Assembly: GCF_023954335.1 (NCBI RefSeq)
Contig: NZ_JAMLIE010000001.1
Coordinates: 2,108,001-2,172,000 of the forward strand
DNA: 64,000 nucleotides
DNA from: Aquamicrobium sp.
GTDB lineage: Bacteria > Pseudomonadota > Alphaproteobacteria > Rhizobiales > Rhizobiaceae
Direction: 5' to 3'
Below, in pieces: positions 1 to 8,653 of the stretch. The translations under genes were made by a program, and so were the position numbers. The notes beneath the pieces were generated by a model. The model had not been told where the DNA came from and searched no databases. It saw only the letters and a program-made list of their open reading frames with translations. Every line of letters begins with the position of its first letter. Positions within the stretch are counted from its first letter, which is position 1.

Positions 1-2
1 CC

Positions 3-347
3 TTCGAGCCGCTGCCGCAGATCCACGGCGACACGATCACCCTCGGCTTCCGCATCGGCCCCATGGCCTATTGCCCGGATGTCAGCGACTTTCCCGCCGA
101 AACCGCTGCGCGCCTGACCGGCCTCGACCTCCTCGTCATCGACGCGCTGCAATACCGGCCGCATCCCAGCCATTTCTCGCTGGCGCAGGCGCTGGGGCAG
201 ATCGCCGATCTCGGCCCGAAGCGCGCGATCCTCACCCACATGCACATCCCGCTCGACTATGCCACGGTGATGGCCGAGACCCCAGACCACGTCGAGCCGG
301 CCTATGACGGCTTGACCGTGGAGCTGCCGTTCGGGGAAGCATCGTAG
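3..347 (+). CDS. MBL-fold metallo-hydrolase, 3' end only
   Basis: This is the C-terminal part (about 114 residues) of a metallo-beta-lactamase-fold hydrolase whose start lies before the window. The open frame runs from the first bases to the stop at 345-347. The segment LTHMHIPLDY, followed by a conserved short tail ending in a beta-strand-like GLTVEL, resembles the last metal-binding His region of PhnP/cyclic-phosphate phosphodiesterase-like MBL proteins. In many alphaproteobacteria such a gene sits beside metG and tatD, but those would be outside this window. The exact substrate cannot be read from this fragment. The family call is good; any specific function is inference. Confidence 0.75.
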   Translation, partial: FEPLPQIHGDTITLGFRIGPMAYCPDVSDFPAETAARLTGLDLLVIDALQYRPHPSHFSLAQALGQIADLGPKRAILTHMHIPLDYATVMAETPDHVEPAYDGLTVELPFGEAS

Positions 348-543
348 TCGCACGGCAAGGCCCGCTCCGCACGGCGCTTTCCGCACTTTCCAAAGCCGTC
401 GCACGCGGACCCGCTCCCGGGCGCGGAAGCCGTTCGATCCGGCGGAAATGTTTGTCGGAAAGCCGCATCTGACGGCTTGGCACGGCGTTGCGGATCGACT
501 AAACGGATGCGGTGTTCGCGCGGCCTTAGCGCCGCGCGCACCG

Positions 544-633
544 GGAGAGGTGGCCGAGTGGTTGAAGGCGCACGCCTGGAACGCGTGTATACGGGAAACC
601 GTATCGAGGGTTCGAATCCCTCTCTCTCCGCCA
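544..633 (+). tRNA. tRNA-Ser(GGA)
   Basis: The 90-nt gene folds as a class II tRNA. The 7-bp acceptor stem is 544-550 with 623-629, with one G-U pair. The anticodon stem CACGC/GCGTG closes the loop CTGGAAC, giving anticodon GGA. There is a long variable arm, and the T stem GAGGG/CCCTC encloses TTCGAAT. Discriminator G630 is followed by an encoded CCA at 631-633. The accessory DNA starts shortly downstream, but no second copy of the tRNA 3' end was found that would mark this gene as an attachment site. Confidence 0.95.
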
Positions 634-868
634 TAACATCAATAATATCAATTACTTAACGGAAGAATTGGCGTTCACCCGCCAACATTCCCGCCTAAAC
701 GGAATGCGCTTGGTCGCGACAAATCGTGAAGGAATCAGGCACCAACATTTGACCGCACGCGGACGCGTGGCATATGCAGTCGCGTTGACATCAACGTCAG
801 TCTGAGGTGGTGCCGGTTTTTGAGACAGGGGCATAAGGTGGATTTTCCGATGAAAAGGACGATCCAGC

Positions 869-1150
869 ATGAAGACACGCAGACGGTTCTCGGCCGAGTT
901 CAAGGCCAAGGTTGCGCTTGAGGCGATCCGCGGCGAGCGGACGATTTCGGAACTGGCGACGAAGCACCAGCTTCATCCCAACCAGATCACCCAGTGGAAA
1001 CGGCAGGCCATTGAGAACCTGGCCAAGGCGTTCGACGACAAGGCAGCGGATGCACAGGTCGGCCGGGAGGCCGAGGTGACGAAACTGCACGCCAAGATCG
1101 GCCAACTCGTCGTTGAGCGGGATTTTTTGGCCAAAGCCTTCGATCGCTGA
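869..1150 (+). CDS. IS3-family transposase OrfA
   Basis: A 93-residue OrfA. Residues 1-50 form the helix-turn-helix typical of IS3 OrfA proteins, including FSAEFKAKVALEAIRGE and the segment SELATKHQLHPNQITQWK. It is followed by a coiled-coil/leucine-zipper region ending in VVERDFLAKAF. The reading frame is intact. The following orfB starts 17 bases downstream in another frame; in intact relatives the two are joined by ribosomal frameshifting. Here the partner is truncated, so OrfA alone cannot transpose the element. Confidence 0.85.
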   Translation: MKTRRRFSAEFKAKVALEAIRGERTISELATKHQLHPNQITQWKRQAIENLAKAFDDKAADAQVGREAEVTKLHAKIGQLVVERDFLAKAFDR

Positions 1151-1167
1151 GCCTGGATCGGAGGAGT

Positions 1168-1437
1168 ATGATGATTGATCCCGATCACAACCGGCTCTCG
1201 ATCTGCCGCCAGTGCGAACTGGTCTCGATCTCGCGGGCGTCGTTCTATCGACAGCCTGCCGGCGAGAGCCCGGAGAACCTCGAACTGATGCGCATCATCG
1301 ACGAGGCCTTCATGGAAATGCCCTGGTATGGCTCCAGGCAGATGGCGCGGCACCTACGGCGTCAAGGTTGGTGCGTCGGCCGCAAGCGGGTCCGGCGGCT
1401 GATGCGCAAGATCGGTCTGTCGCCGATCTACCAGGCT
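1168..1437 (+). pseudogene. IS3-family transposase OrfB, N-terminal fragment
   Basis: The fragment begins MMIDPDHNRLSICRQCELV and keeps the HTH_21-like region with SRASFYRQ, MPWYGSRQMARHLRRQG and RRLMRKIGLSPIYQ. Homology to OrfB stops after IYQ near 1434-1437. The frame then reads unrelated bases to a stop at 1492-1494. The whole DDE catalytic core is missing. The break coincides with the start of an IS256-type sequence, so insertion or recombination is the likely cause. Confidence 0.8.
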
Positions 1438-1536
1438 GATAACGTACAAAATCTTTCGCACATTTTCAGGTTGAGACGGTTCCCTTTATTCTGATTGAAG
1501 GGAGCATGGCATGACTGATGACGACGATGGCAAAAG

Positions 1537-1668
1537 ATGAGCAACGTGATCCGGATCGACGAAGCCCGGATCAAGGACCATCTGGGAGAGATGGTTCGCG
1601 GCACCGTCGAAGAGGCGTTGAACGCGATGTTGGACGCGGAGGCAGACCGGCTTTGCGGAGCTGGCAGA
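1537..1668 (+). pseudogene. IS256-family (mutator) transposase, N-terminal fragment
   Basis: The first 44 codons (MSNVIRIDEARIKDHLGEM, then GTVEEALNAMLDAEADRLCGAGR) match the start of an IS256/mutator-type transposase. Homology ends at about 1668. The frame runs on to a stop at 1714-1716 over sequence that, one frame across, encodes the tail of a different protein. Bases 1437-1536 are probably the left end and leader of this IS. No right end is present nearby. Confidence 0.75.
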
Positions 1669-1814
1669 ACGAGGATGCACTCGTGGTGTCGCGAGGGGAC
1701 AAGGAAACCGGCATGAGCGACCGCGGGCTGCGCCGTCTGTTCGACCGGTTGGTCGAACTCGGCGCCGTGCGAGAACTGTCCGGACGACCAACCTTCCGCA
1801 TCTATGGGCTGTGA
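1662..1814 (+). pseudogene. C-terminal tail of a DUF1403-like protein
   Basis: About 50 codons, ending GLRRLFDRLVELGAVRELSGRP and TFRIYGL before the stop at 1812-1814, read as the C-terminus of a larger protein. The motif RRLFDRL..GAVREL.GR..F..YGL recalls DUF1403 proteins of alphaproteobacterial plasmids. That assignment is from memory of the family and is only moderately sure. The upstream part has been replaced by the IS256 fragment, so this is a relic. Confidence 0.45.
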
Positions 1815-2444
1815 CGATCATGGCAGATGAGCCGCGCAAACGACGGGGCAGGGACGACGATGTTCTGTTCGATACAGAACTCCATCATCTGCCGCCCGAC
1901 GCGCGCTGGCGGGAATGGATGCACCGGGTCATCTTCGTCAACCGCAATGGGCTCAGGTGGTGCGATGCGCCGAAGGAATACGGCCCCTCCAAGACGCTTT
2001 ATAATCGTTGGAAGCGCTGGGGTGAGAAGGGTATCTTTATCCAGATGATGGAAGGCTTGGCTGTCCCTGACGCTCCAGAAAGCAAGACGATCATGATCGA
2101 CGCGACCTATCTGAAGGCACACCGCACGGCTTCCAGCCTGCGGGTAAAAAAGGGGGCGCGGGCCGCCTGATTGGACGCACGAAAGGCGGCATGAACACCA
2201 AGCTTCATGCCGTAACGGATGCGAATGGTCGCCCAATCAGTTTCTTCATAACAGCCGGTCAGGTCAGCGATTATACCGGCGCTGCCGCCTTGCTTGACGA
2301 GCTTCCCAAGGCCAAATGGCTGCTGGCCGACCGCGGCTATGATGCCGACTGGTTTCGTGACGCTTTACAGGCGAAGGGCATCACTCCCTGCATCCCCGGT
2401 CGGAAATCCCGGAACAAGGCCGTCAAATATGACAAGCGCCGCTA

Positions 2445-2452
2445 CAAACGCC
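2445..2452. repeat. 8-bp target-site duplication, left copy
   Basis: CAAACGCC here is identical to 3791-3798 on the other side of the IS256 element. The repeat lies inside the IS5 transposase codons for the KRR region. Confidence 0.85.
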
Positions 2453-3790
2453 GGTGACGTCCCCGGAGGTGGTGTAGCTGGGTAGCGCGGTGGTCATCGG
2501 CGCTTTCCGGTATGGTCTGGTTGTCGAAGCCAAGTCCTCACTGGAAGGAACACCGATGACCGACGACATGATGAACCTGCGTGCGCTCGTGGAGAAGAGC
2601 GCAGATGCCGATCTGCTGCGCGAGATGATCAGCTTTGCTGCCCAGAAGCTGATGGAGATGGAGGTGGGCGCGGCAACGGCGCCGCCTGGGGCGAGAAGTC
2701 GCCACGGCGGACCGCCCAGCAACGGTTATCGCACCGGGACTGGGAGAGGGGTCGGCACCGTCGAGCTGCGCATCCCAGTTGGAGAAGGGATCCGGCTTCC
2801 AGGCTTCCTGGAGCGACGCGCGGCCGAAGGCGCTGACGGCCGTCATCCAGGAGCTTCCGCGTCCAGCATCTCGACGCGGTCGGTCGACGACCTGGTCAAG
2901 GCCATGGGCATGGCTGATCTCGAAGAAAGTCAGGTCGTCGGCTGTGCGAGGAGATCGACGCAAGGTGAAGGCCTTCCTCGAGTGGCCGATCGAGGGCGAC
3001 TGGCCCTACCTGTGGATCGACGCCACCTACCTGAAGGTCCGTCGTGCGGGCGGATCGTCTCCGTCGCCGTCATCATCGCCGTCGGCGTCAACTCCGACGG
3101 CCGACGCGAGGTGCTGGGCATGGAGATCGGCACCTCGGAGGCCGAGCCCTGGACCGAGTTCCTGCGCAATGACGCCGTGGCCTGCGTGGCGTGAAGCTCG
3201 TCTCGGATGCCCATGAGGGCCTGAAGGCGGCCGTCACCTGGTGCTCTCGGCCACCTGGCAGCGCTGCCGCGTCCACTTCAGAGGAACGTTCCTCGGCCCT
3301 TTACGGCAAGAGCGGTCGCCGCGTCGTCTCGGCCTTTATCGCCACCGCCTTCGCCTCAGGAGACGCCCGAAGCCGCCAGCGCCCAATGGCGTCGTCGCCG
3401 ACCAGATCCGACCGAAGGTGCCGAAGCTCGCCGCCATCTCGACGACGCCGAGCCCGACGTGCTCAGCCCATGACCTTCCCGAAGGAGCACCGGCCAAGCT
3501 GCACAGCACCAACCTCGATCGAACGCCCTCAACGAGATCAAGCGGCGCACCGATGTCGTCGGCATCTTCCCCAACGACGACGCCATCGTGCGTCTCGTCG
3601 GTGCGTTGCTGCTCGAACAGAACGATGAGTGGGCCGTTCAGCGCGCCCGCTACATGACGCTGGAAAGCGTCGGACAATTGAGCGATGATCCCCTCATCAG
3701 CCTGCCAGCAGTGGCGCGCTGATCAGCCCGGCAATGCCGGACAGCACGGCGACCAATGCCGCCAGCTACACCACGCCGCGGGACGTCATC
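2453..3790 (+). mobile_element. IS256-family insertion inside the IS5 element
   Basis: The 1338-bp element is bounded by 28-bp inverted repeats that match at 23 positions (2453-2480 and 3763-3790). It is flanked by an identical 8-bp direct repeat CAAACGCC at 2445-2452 and 3791-3798, the target duplication expected for IS256. Excising it with one repeat copy restores the IS5 reading frame exactly. The internal transposase gene is heavily frameshifted. Confidence 0.88.
2556..3722 (+). pseudogene. IS256-family transposase, multiply frameshifted
   Basis: The start MTDDMMNLRALVEKSADADLL and the end (translation QLSDDPLISLPAVAR before the stop at 3720-3722) are clear, and mutator-transposase segments appear in all three frames. 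These include STRSVDDLVKAMGM, EGDWPYLWIDATYLKVRR, VIIAVGVNSDGRREVLGMEIG, SATWQRCRVHF and ADQIRPKVPKLAAI. Many small deletions and insertions separate them, so no functional protein can be made. The decay is denser than in the surrounding IS5 sequence. Confidence 0.85.
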
Positions 3791-3798
3791 CAAACGCC
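3791..3798. repeat. 8-bp target-site duplication, right copy
   Basis: CAAACGCC, identical to 2445-2452. Joining 2452 directly to 3799 restores an uninterrupted IS5 transposase frame. Confidence 0.85.
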
Positions 3799-4136
3799 GC
3801 AATCGGATTGAGATCATGTTCGGGCGTCTCAAGGACTGGCGGCGTATCGCGACACGCTATGACAGGTGCCCAATGGCCTTCTTCTCAGCCATCGCTCTCG
3901 CCGCAACTGTCATCTTCTGGCTATGAGCAATGAGTCCTGAACCTAGATACAGCCCGACCCTACAGCCTCTGGTTGTCTCAATCGCTTAATCCGTTTTGAG
4001 GCTTTTCCGACAATGATTCGCCCCTCGGCCAACGGAATGATGAGATAAGGCGGTGGAATGCGGACGGGCAGTTTCCCTTCAATCCTGCAAAGAAGCGGAC
4101 GTTCTTAGTGGCCTTGAACTGCATGTCCGCCGCACC

Positions 4137-4628
4137 TCACCTTGGGACGCTTGTAGTCATGACAGACGAGTTCAGAAGGGTAGGCCCTTCCGCGATCTTG
4201 CGTGCGAGATTGAAGAAGGTGGCCCGCTCTTCCCGCGACAGGGGAGCAAGCCATTCATCCTGACGCCGCCGCGACACGTCAATCATCTCGGTGAGAAGCG
4301 CTTCGCCGGTTGGCGTGGTGAGAAGGCACTTCTCGCGCCCGTCCGAGGCTGAAACCTCTTGTACCAGCAGCCCGCGGCTCTCCAAAAGCGACACGGCGCG
4401 GCTGATGGTATTTTGGGGACGCGGCAGCAGAAGCCGAATTTCCTTGGCCCGGATCCCGGGGAAGATCTTCACAGCGTAAAGTGCTGACCAGGCATGGATC
4501 GGCATGTCGAAGCGTTGTTCGATATAGCGGCCGGTGACGGTGTTGTTGCCAAGGACGATGTAGCTGATGACGAGCAGCTCCTTCAGCTCGCCGTCGAGCA
4601 CCGTGCTCAGCAGCTCTTCAGCCCGCAT
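4137..4628 (-). CDS. MarR-family transcriptional regulator of the hydantoin operon
   Basis: A 163-residue winged-helix protein. The N-terminal helix region (about 1-55) is followed by the wHTH with IRAKEIRLLLPRPQNTISRAV (about 80-100) and LLESRGLLVQEVSASDGREKCLLTTPTGEALL, a typical MarR recognition helix, wing and dimerisation segment. It is divergent from the hyuA-like gene, with 144 bp between the start codons. That gap contains two copies of the palindrome ATCCAnnTGGAT, the expected kind of MarR site. It probably represses or otherwise gates the catabolic operon in response to a substrate or intermediate; this is inference from position. The start at 4626-4628 is the only good in-frame ATG. 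Confidence 0.85.
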   Translation of the reverse strand: MRAEELLSTVLDGELKELLVISYIVLGNNTVTGRYIEQRFDMPIHAWSALYAVKIFPGIRAKEIRLLLPRPQNTISRAVSLLESRGLLVQEVSASDGREKCLLTTPTGEALLTEMIDVSRRRQDEWLAPLSREERATFFNLARKIAEGPTLLNSSVMTTSVPR

Positions 4629-4700
4629 GTCCTTCGATCCTTTCAGCCGACCGGTTGCACCTTCTGCCCGACCTCACCCGATGGGGCAAAATTTTTTTCG

Positions 4701-4740
4701 ATCCAGATGGATTCAACTTGCCTGATTAATCCAAATGGAT
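4701..4740. promoter_or_regulatory. Twin palindromic operator (ATCCAnnTGGAT), probable MarR sites
   Basis: ATCCAGATGGAT (4701-4712) and ATCCAAATGGAT (4729-4740) are two copies of one dyad, centre to centre 28 bp. They lie between the divergent MarR gene and hyuA-like gene, 33 bp before the hyuA start. The sites lie where a promoter for the operon must be, consistent with repression. Confidence 0.65.
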
Positions 4741-4772
4741 CAATCTCACCTCACATGATTTCGGAGGCAGGT

Positions 4773-6845
4773 ATGATCGTTTTGGGTGTCGACGTCGGGG
4801 GAACCTTCACCGACTTGATCCTTGCTAATCTGAGTGAGGGGACGACGACCATCCACAAGACCCCGTCAACACCGTCCAATTCGTCACTGGGTGTCGTAAA
4901 CGGGGTCAAAGACATCTGCGAGATCGCAGGCGTCGAGCCGTCCAAGATTGAAGCGGTGTTCCATGGCACCACCGTCGGCACAAACGCCATGCTGGTGCAT
5001 GGCGGCGCCGTCACCGGGATGATCACCAACGAAGGTTTCCGCGACATCATCCACATCGGACGGCATCAGCGCCCGCAGCACTACTCGATCATGCAGGACC
5101 TGCCGTGGCAGAGCCGGCCGCTAATTAAGCGCCGTCATCGCAAGACGGTTGCGGGTCGCCTGAACGCCAAAGGCGAAGAGCTTGTTGCGCTCGACGAAGA
5201 GGCGGTGGCCGCCGCAGCGCGTGAACTGGGCGCGGATGGCGTCGAATCCGTTCTGGTCGGCTTCCTATTTTCCTATGTGAACCCTGCCCATGAAAAGCGC
5301 GCGGCTGAGATTGTGCGCGAAATCCTACCGGATGCCTTTGTCACCACATCGGCGGACGTTTCGCCGCAGTTTCGCGAATTCGAACGCTTCACGACTGCGG
5401 CGATGTCCGCTTTTATTGGGCCGAAGGTAAAGCGCTACATCGACGATCTGCGCGATGAGCTGCGGGCATTGGGCGTTACGGGCGAACTTCGCGTCATGAC
5501 CTCCTCCGGTGGTCTTGCCACACCCGAGATGATCGCGCAGCGCCCGGCCACCACGCTGCTTTCGGGTCTAGTTGCGGGTGTGCGCGGCGGCGCCTGGGTT
5601 GGCCAGCATGCCGGCACGGGCAAGCTGGTGACGCTCGACATCGGTGGTACCAGTGCTGATATCGGCATCATCCGCGACGGCCGCCTGGCAGAAGCCGATG
5701 CGCGTAGTGCCAGCATCGCGGATTTCCCGGTGATGCTGCCGATGATCGACATTCATACGATCGGCGCCGGTGGCGGCTCCATCGCGCACCTGGACCGTGG
5801 CAGCGCCTTCCGTGTTGGGCCGCAGAGCGCGGGGGCTGATCCCGGTCCGGCCGCTTACAGGCGCGGCGGTACCGTTCCGACGACAACTGACGCCAATCTT
5901 GTGCTCGGACGTCTGGTCGCCGACAACTTCCTCGGCGGAAGGATGTCGCTCGACGCTGAAGCTTCCACGCGTGTCATTGGAGAACTTGCGAAGCAGCTCG
6001 GCCGTACGCCTGAAGAGACGTCCGAAGGCGCATTGACCGTCCTGAACAGCAACATGGCCAATGCAATCCGCTCGCGCACCGTTCAGAAGGGCATCGACCC
6101 ACGCGAGTTCACGCTCGCCGGCTTCGGCGGCGCTGGACCGCTGCATGCGGCGGAAGTTGCGGCCATGCTTGGCATGCGCAACGTGCTGATCCCGCCCCAT
6201 CCGGGCATTACCTCGGCAGTGGGCCTTTTGACGGCAGATCTCGAATACCACGCCCTGCGTACGGCCTTTGCGGTCAAGGGGTCGCTCGAACTCGACCACC
6301 TGCAGGACTTGTTTGACGACATGGAAGCCGAGCTCAGCGAGATATTCGCGCGCGACAAGGTCCCTGGCGACCGGGTGCGGATGCTGCGTGAAGCCGACCT
6401 TCGTTATGTCGGTCAAGGCTATGAGCTGAAGATCGACGTCCCAGCGGGCAATCTCACCGACGAAGCGATGGACCAGGTTTGGCGGGCTTTCCATGACCGT
6501 CACCGCGAGGAGTACGGTCATTCCTTCGAAGCAAGCCCGATCGAGGTCGTCACCGTGAAGGTGCGGGGGCTTGGCGAGGTCGAGAAGCTGGCGGAGCCGC
6601 CGGTCTACAACGTCCAGGGTGAACCGAACGAGGTGGGCTCCGGACGCTGCACGTTCCGCGTCAATGGCGAACTTCAAAGCTTCAACACGCCGCATATCGA
6701 GCGGACGTCCTTGCCGGTCGACCGCAAATTCAGCGGTCCTGCCATCCTTCTGCAAACCGATACGACAACGGTTGTTCCGCCGGCCTGGACCTATTGGGCA
6801 GACCGGCACGGCAATGTGCGCATGACGCGCAACGATCAGGCGTAA
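4773..6845 (+). CDS. hyuA: Hydantoinase/oxoprolinase-family subunit A (HyuA-like)
   Basis: A 690-residue HyuA-type protein, the large nucleotide-binding half of ATP-dependent amidohydrolases such as N-methylhydantoinase and 5-oxoprolinase. The N-terminal actin-like phosphate loop is GVDVGGTFTDLIL (residues 3-15). A central second motif reads VTLDIGGTSADIGII, followed by the family signature GAGGGSIA and the run VGPQSAGADPGPAAYRRGG. The C-terminal third is the hydantoinase A C-terminal domain. ATG 4773 is chosen over 4755 because GGAGGCAG sits just upstream and the protein then starts directly with the motif. hyuB follows after 11 bases. It is expected to hydrolyse the ring amide of a hydantoin or related cyclic amide using ATP together with HyuB; the exact substrate is unknown. 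Confidence 0.9.
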   Translation: MIVLGVDVGGTFTDLILANLSEGTTTIHKTPSTPSNSSLGVVNGVKDICEIAGVEPSKIEAVFHGTTVGTNAMLVHGGAVTGMITNEGFRDIIHIGRHQRPQHYSIMQDLPWQSRPLIKRRHRKTVAGRLNAKGEELVALDEEAVAAAARELGADGVESVLVGFLFSYVNPAHEKRAAEIVREILPDAFVTTSADVSPQFREFERFTTAAMSAFIGPKVKRYIDDLRDELRALGVTGELRVMTSSGGLATPEMIAQRPATTLLSGLVAGVRGGAWVGQHAGTGKLVTLDIGGTSADIGIIRDGRLAEADARSASIADFPVMLPMIDIHTIGAGGGSIAHLDRGSAFRVGPQSAGADPGPAAYRRGGTVPTTTDANLVLGRLVADNFLGGRMSLDAEASTRVIGELAKQLGRTPEETSEGALTVLNSNMANAIRSRTVQKGIDPREFTLAGFGGAGPLHAAEVAAMLGMRNVLIPPHPGITSAVGLLTADLEYHALRTAFAVKGSLELDHLQDLFDDMEAELSEIFARDKVPGDRVRMLREADLRYVGQGYELKIDVPAGNLTDEAMDQVWRAFHDRHREEYGHSFEASPIEVVTVKVRGLGEVEKLAEPPVYNVQGEPNEVGSGRCTFRVNGELQSFNTPHIERTSLPVDRKFSGPAILLQTDTTTVVPPAWTYWADRHGNVRMTRNDQA

Positions 6846-6856
6846 GGGGAAAAGCC

Positions 6857-8611
6857 ATGCAAACGCGCGTCGATCCGTTCCTTGCAGCAGTTATTCACGG
6901 TGCGCTGGAAAACATCGCACTCGAGATGGGCCACAAGCTCATGAGGATGAGCTATTCCAGCATCATCCGCGAAAGCGAAGATTTCGGCACCGCGTTGACC
7001 GACGCGACTGGCCGCCAGCTTTGCGAATGTACGATGAGCACGCCGCTCCAGTCGGGCCCGATTCCTGGCTATATCTCCGGCATCCTTCGGGAGCTGGAAA
7101 AGCGTGGCGACAAGGTGAAGCCGGGCGATGTGTTCATGCACAACGATCCCTACGGCGGCGCTTCGCATGGGCCGGATGTCGGCTTCGCTGTGCCGATCTT
7201 CCACAAGGGAGAACTCGCCGGCTTCTCCGTCACCACCGCGCACCATCTCGACATAGGTGCGCTTACGCCTGGCAGCTGTGGCATCGTCGATGCCGTGGAC
7301 ACCTATGCGGAAGGCCTCCAGTTCAAGGCCGTTCGCGTCTACGAGGACGGCCGCAAGGTGGAGCCTGTTTGGCAGATCCTGCGCAGCAACATTCGCATCG
7401 CAGATCTGGTTGTCGGCGATATGGAAGCGCAGGTTGCTGCCGCGCGGATCGGCGCCGATCGCTATTCGGCGCTGCTCGACCAGTATGGCGTCGAAACCGT
7501 CACCGGCGCTTACGAGGACCTTCTCGATTATTCCGAGCGCCTGATGCGGGAGGCCATCGCCAGCATTCCGGACGGCCGCTACAACGCCAAGACCTTCATC
7601 GACGGCTATCTCGACAGCCCCGACCCGACGCTCAAGGAGCTACCGATCGAGGTAACGCTGACGGTTTCGGGCTCCGACATTCACGTCGACCTGACCGGCA
7701 CTGCACCGCAAACCACGCACAAGCCGATCAACATGCCGCTCGTTGGCACGGTGGACTGCGCGGTCTGGCTGACCCTGCGCTCGATTGTTCTGGACAGCGA
7801 TGTTTATGGCAACATCCCGCAAAATAGCGGTCTGACGCGCCCGATCACGATTTTTGCGCCGGAAGGCTGCCTCGCCAATCCAATCTTCCCGGCTCCGGTG
7901 ATCGCGCGCTTCTGCCCAGGCAACGCTGTGGCTGACACGGTGATGAAGGCGATTGCGCCAGCTGTGCCTCAACAGGTCAGCGCCGGCATCGGCAACCTTC
8001 GCGTCATGGCGTTCAGCGGCGTGTCGCAGGGCGCTCCTTGGGTTCACATGGAGATCATGGAAGGCGCTTACGGCGGTCGCTTCGGCAAGGACGGCATGGA
8101 TGCGGTCGATACGCTTTACGCAAACACGCGCAACAATCCGATCGAGGACATCGAGTCTCACCTGCCGCTGCGCGTCCTGAGCTACGAGCTGCGCGAAAAC
8201 GTTGCAGGTCCGGGCGCTTCGCGCGGTGGCATCGGGTCAATCCGCGCCTTCGAGCTTCTGGAAGATGGCGCTGTTTCGGTTGAAGGTGATGGGCAGCGCT
8301 TTAAGCCCTGGGGCTTCCAGGGCGGTGCGGATGGTTCGCCTGCGAAGGTCGAGCTGGCGCGTGCAAGCGGCGGCGTGGAGGATCTGCCGTCCAAGATCCC
8401 ATACCGCCAGCTGTCGCGCGGCGACCGGATCATCGCTTATGGCCCTTGCGGCGGTGGCTATGGAAATCCGCGCGAACGCAGCCCGCAAGCTGTGCTCGAG
8501 GATGTACTTGACGGGCTGATCGATGCCGAAGCGGCCCGGTCGGACTACGCCGTTGCCATCAATGGCAAGGTAGTTGACGAAGCCGCAACGCAGGCGCTGC
8601 GCGGCCAATAA
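6857..8611 (+). CDS. hyuB: Hydantoinase/oxoprolinase-family subunit B (HyuB-like)
   Basis: A 584-residue HyuB-type subunit. The start MQTRVDPFLAAVIHGALENIA is typical, with an N-terminal HKLMRMSYSSIIRESEDFG and the strongly conserved MHNDPYGGASHGPDVGFAVPIF segment (around residue 95-115). The C-terminal half has GASRGGIGSIRAFELL and CGGGYGNPRER, also family hallmarks. It forms the partner subunit of the upstream HyuA-like protein, and the gene pair is nearly always adjacent. No signal peptide is seen, so the enzyme is cytosolic. The co-transcribed ABC importer and N-carbamoyl amidohydrolase argue for a hydantoin or methylhydantoin-type substrate rather than 5-oxoproline; that choice is inference. 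Confidence 0.9.
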   Translation: MQTRVDPFLAAVIHGALENIALEMGHKLMRMSYSSIIRESEDFGTALTDATGRQLCECTMSTPLQSGPIPGYISGILRELEKRGDKVKPGDVFMHNDPYGGASHGPDVGFAVPIFHKGELAGFSVTTAHHLDIGALTPGSCGIVDAVDTYAEGLQFKAVRVYEDGRKVEPVWQILRSNIRIADLVVGDMEAQVAAARIGADRYSALLDQYGVETVTGAYEDLLDYSERLMREAIASIPDGRYNAKTFIDGYLDSPDPTLKELPIEVTLTVSGSDIHVDLTGTAPQTTHKPINMPLVGTVDCAVWLTLRSIVLDSDVYGNIPQNSGLTRPITIFAPEGCLANPIFPAPVIARFCPGNAVADTVMKAIAPAVPQQVSAGIGNLRVMAFSGVSQGAPWVHMEIMEGAYGGRFGKDGMDAVDTLYANTRNNPIEDIESHLPLRVLSYELRENVAGPGASRGGIGSIRAFELLEDGAVSVEGDGQRFKPWGFQGGADGSPAKVELARASGGVEDLPSKIPYRQLSRGDRIIAYGPCGGGYGNPRERSPQAVLEDVLDGLIDAEAARSDYAVAINGKVVDEAATQALRGQ

Positions 8612-8653
8612 CAAAAAAATGGGAACCAACGCGTCTCACAAAAGGAGAACGAG

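Larger units (their letters stand above)
803..1437 (+). mobile_element. IS3-family element, 3' part lost
   Basis: The element has an intact orfA (869-1150) and an orfB that is cut after about 90 codons. The likely left end is TGAGGTGGTGCC at 803, fitting the TG start typical of IS3-family inverted repeats. The right end is missing because the sequence switches near 1437 to an IS256-type element. It is probably immobile by itself because the catalytic DDE domain of OrfB is absent. Confidence 0.7.
1820..3926 (+). pseudogene. IS5-family transposase, frameshifted and split by an IS256 insertion
   Basis: Three stretches make up one IS5-family transposase (IS427/IS1031-like). Codons from 1820 give MADEPRKRRGRDDDVLFDT through IMIDATYLKAHRTASSL. 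A shift at the A6-G5 run near 2148 leads to the second frame (IGRTKGGMNTKLHAV, LLADRGYDADWF). After 2452 the frame is cut and resumes at 3799 as NRIEIMFGRLKDW, ending VIFWL at 3924-3926. The A/G-run frameshift is normal for this subgroup, where it is used to make the full protein. The catalytic D, D and E (IDATYLKAH; LADRGYDAD; RIEIMFGRLKDWRR) are retained, so removing the insert would restore a plausible gene. Confidence 0.85.

Noticed and set aside
544..633. tRNA-Ser as the attachment site of the accessory DNA that follows
   Set aside because: No repeat of its 3' end was found downstream, and no integrase gene lies nearby. The CCGCCA repeats at 32.8 and 41.5 kb share just the last eight bases.
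5568..6809. A 413-codon minus-strand frame antisense to hyuA
   Set aside because: Shadow frame; the hyuA motifs on the plus strand account for the sequence.
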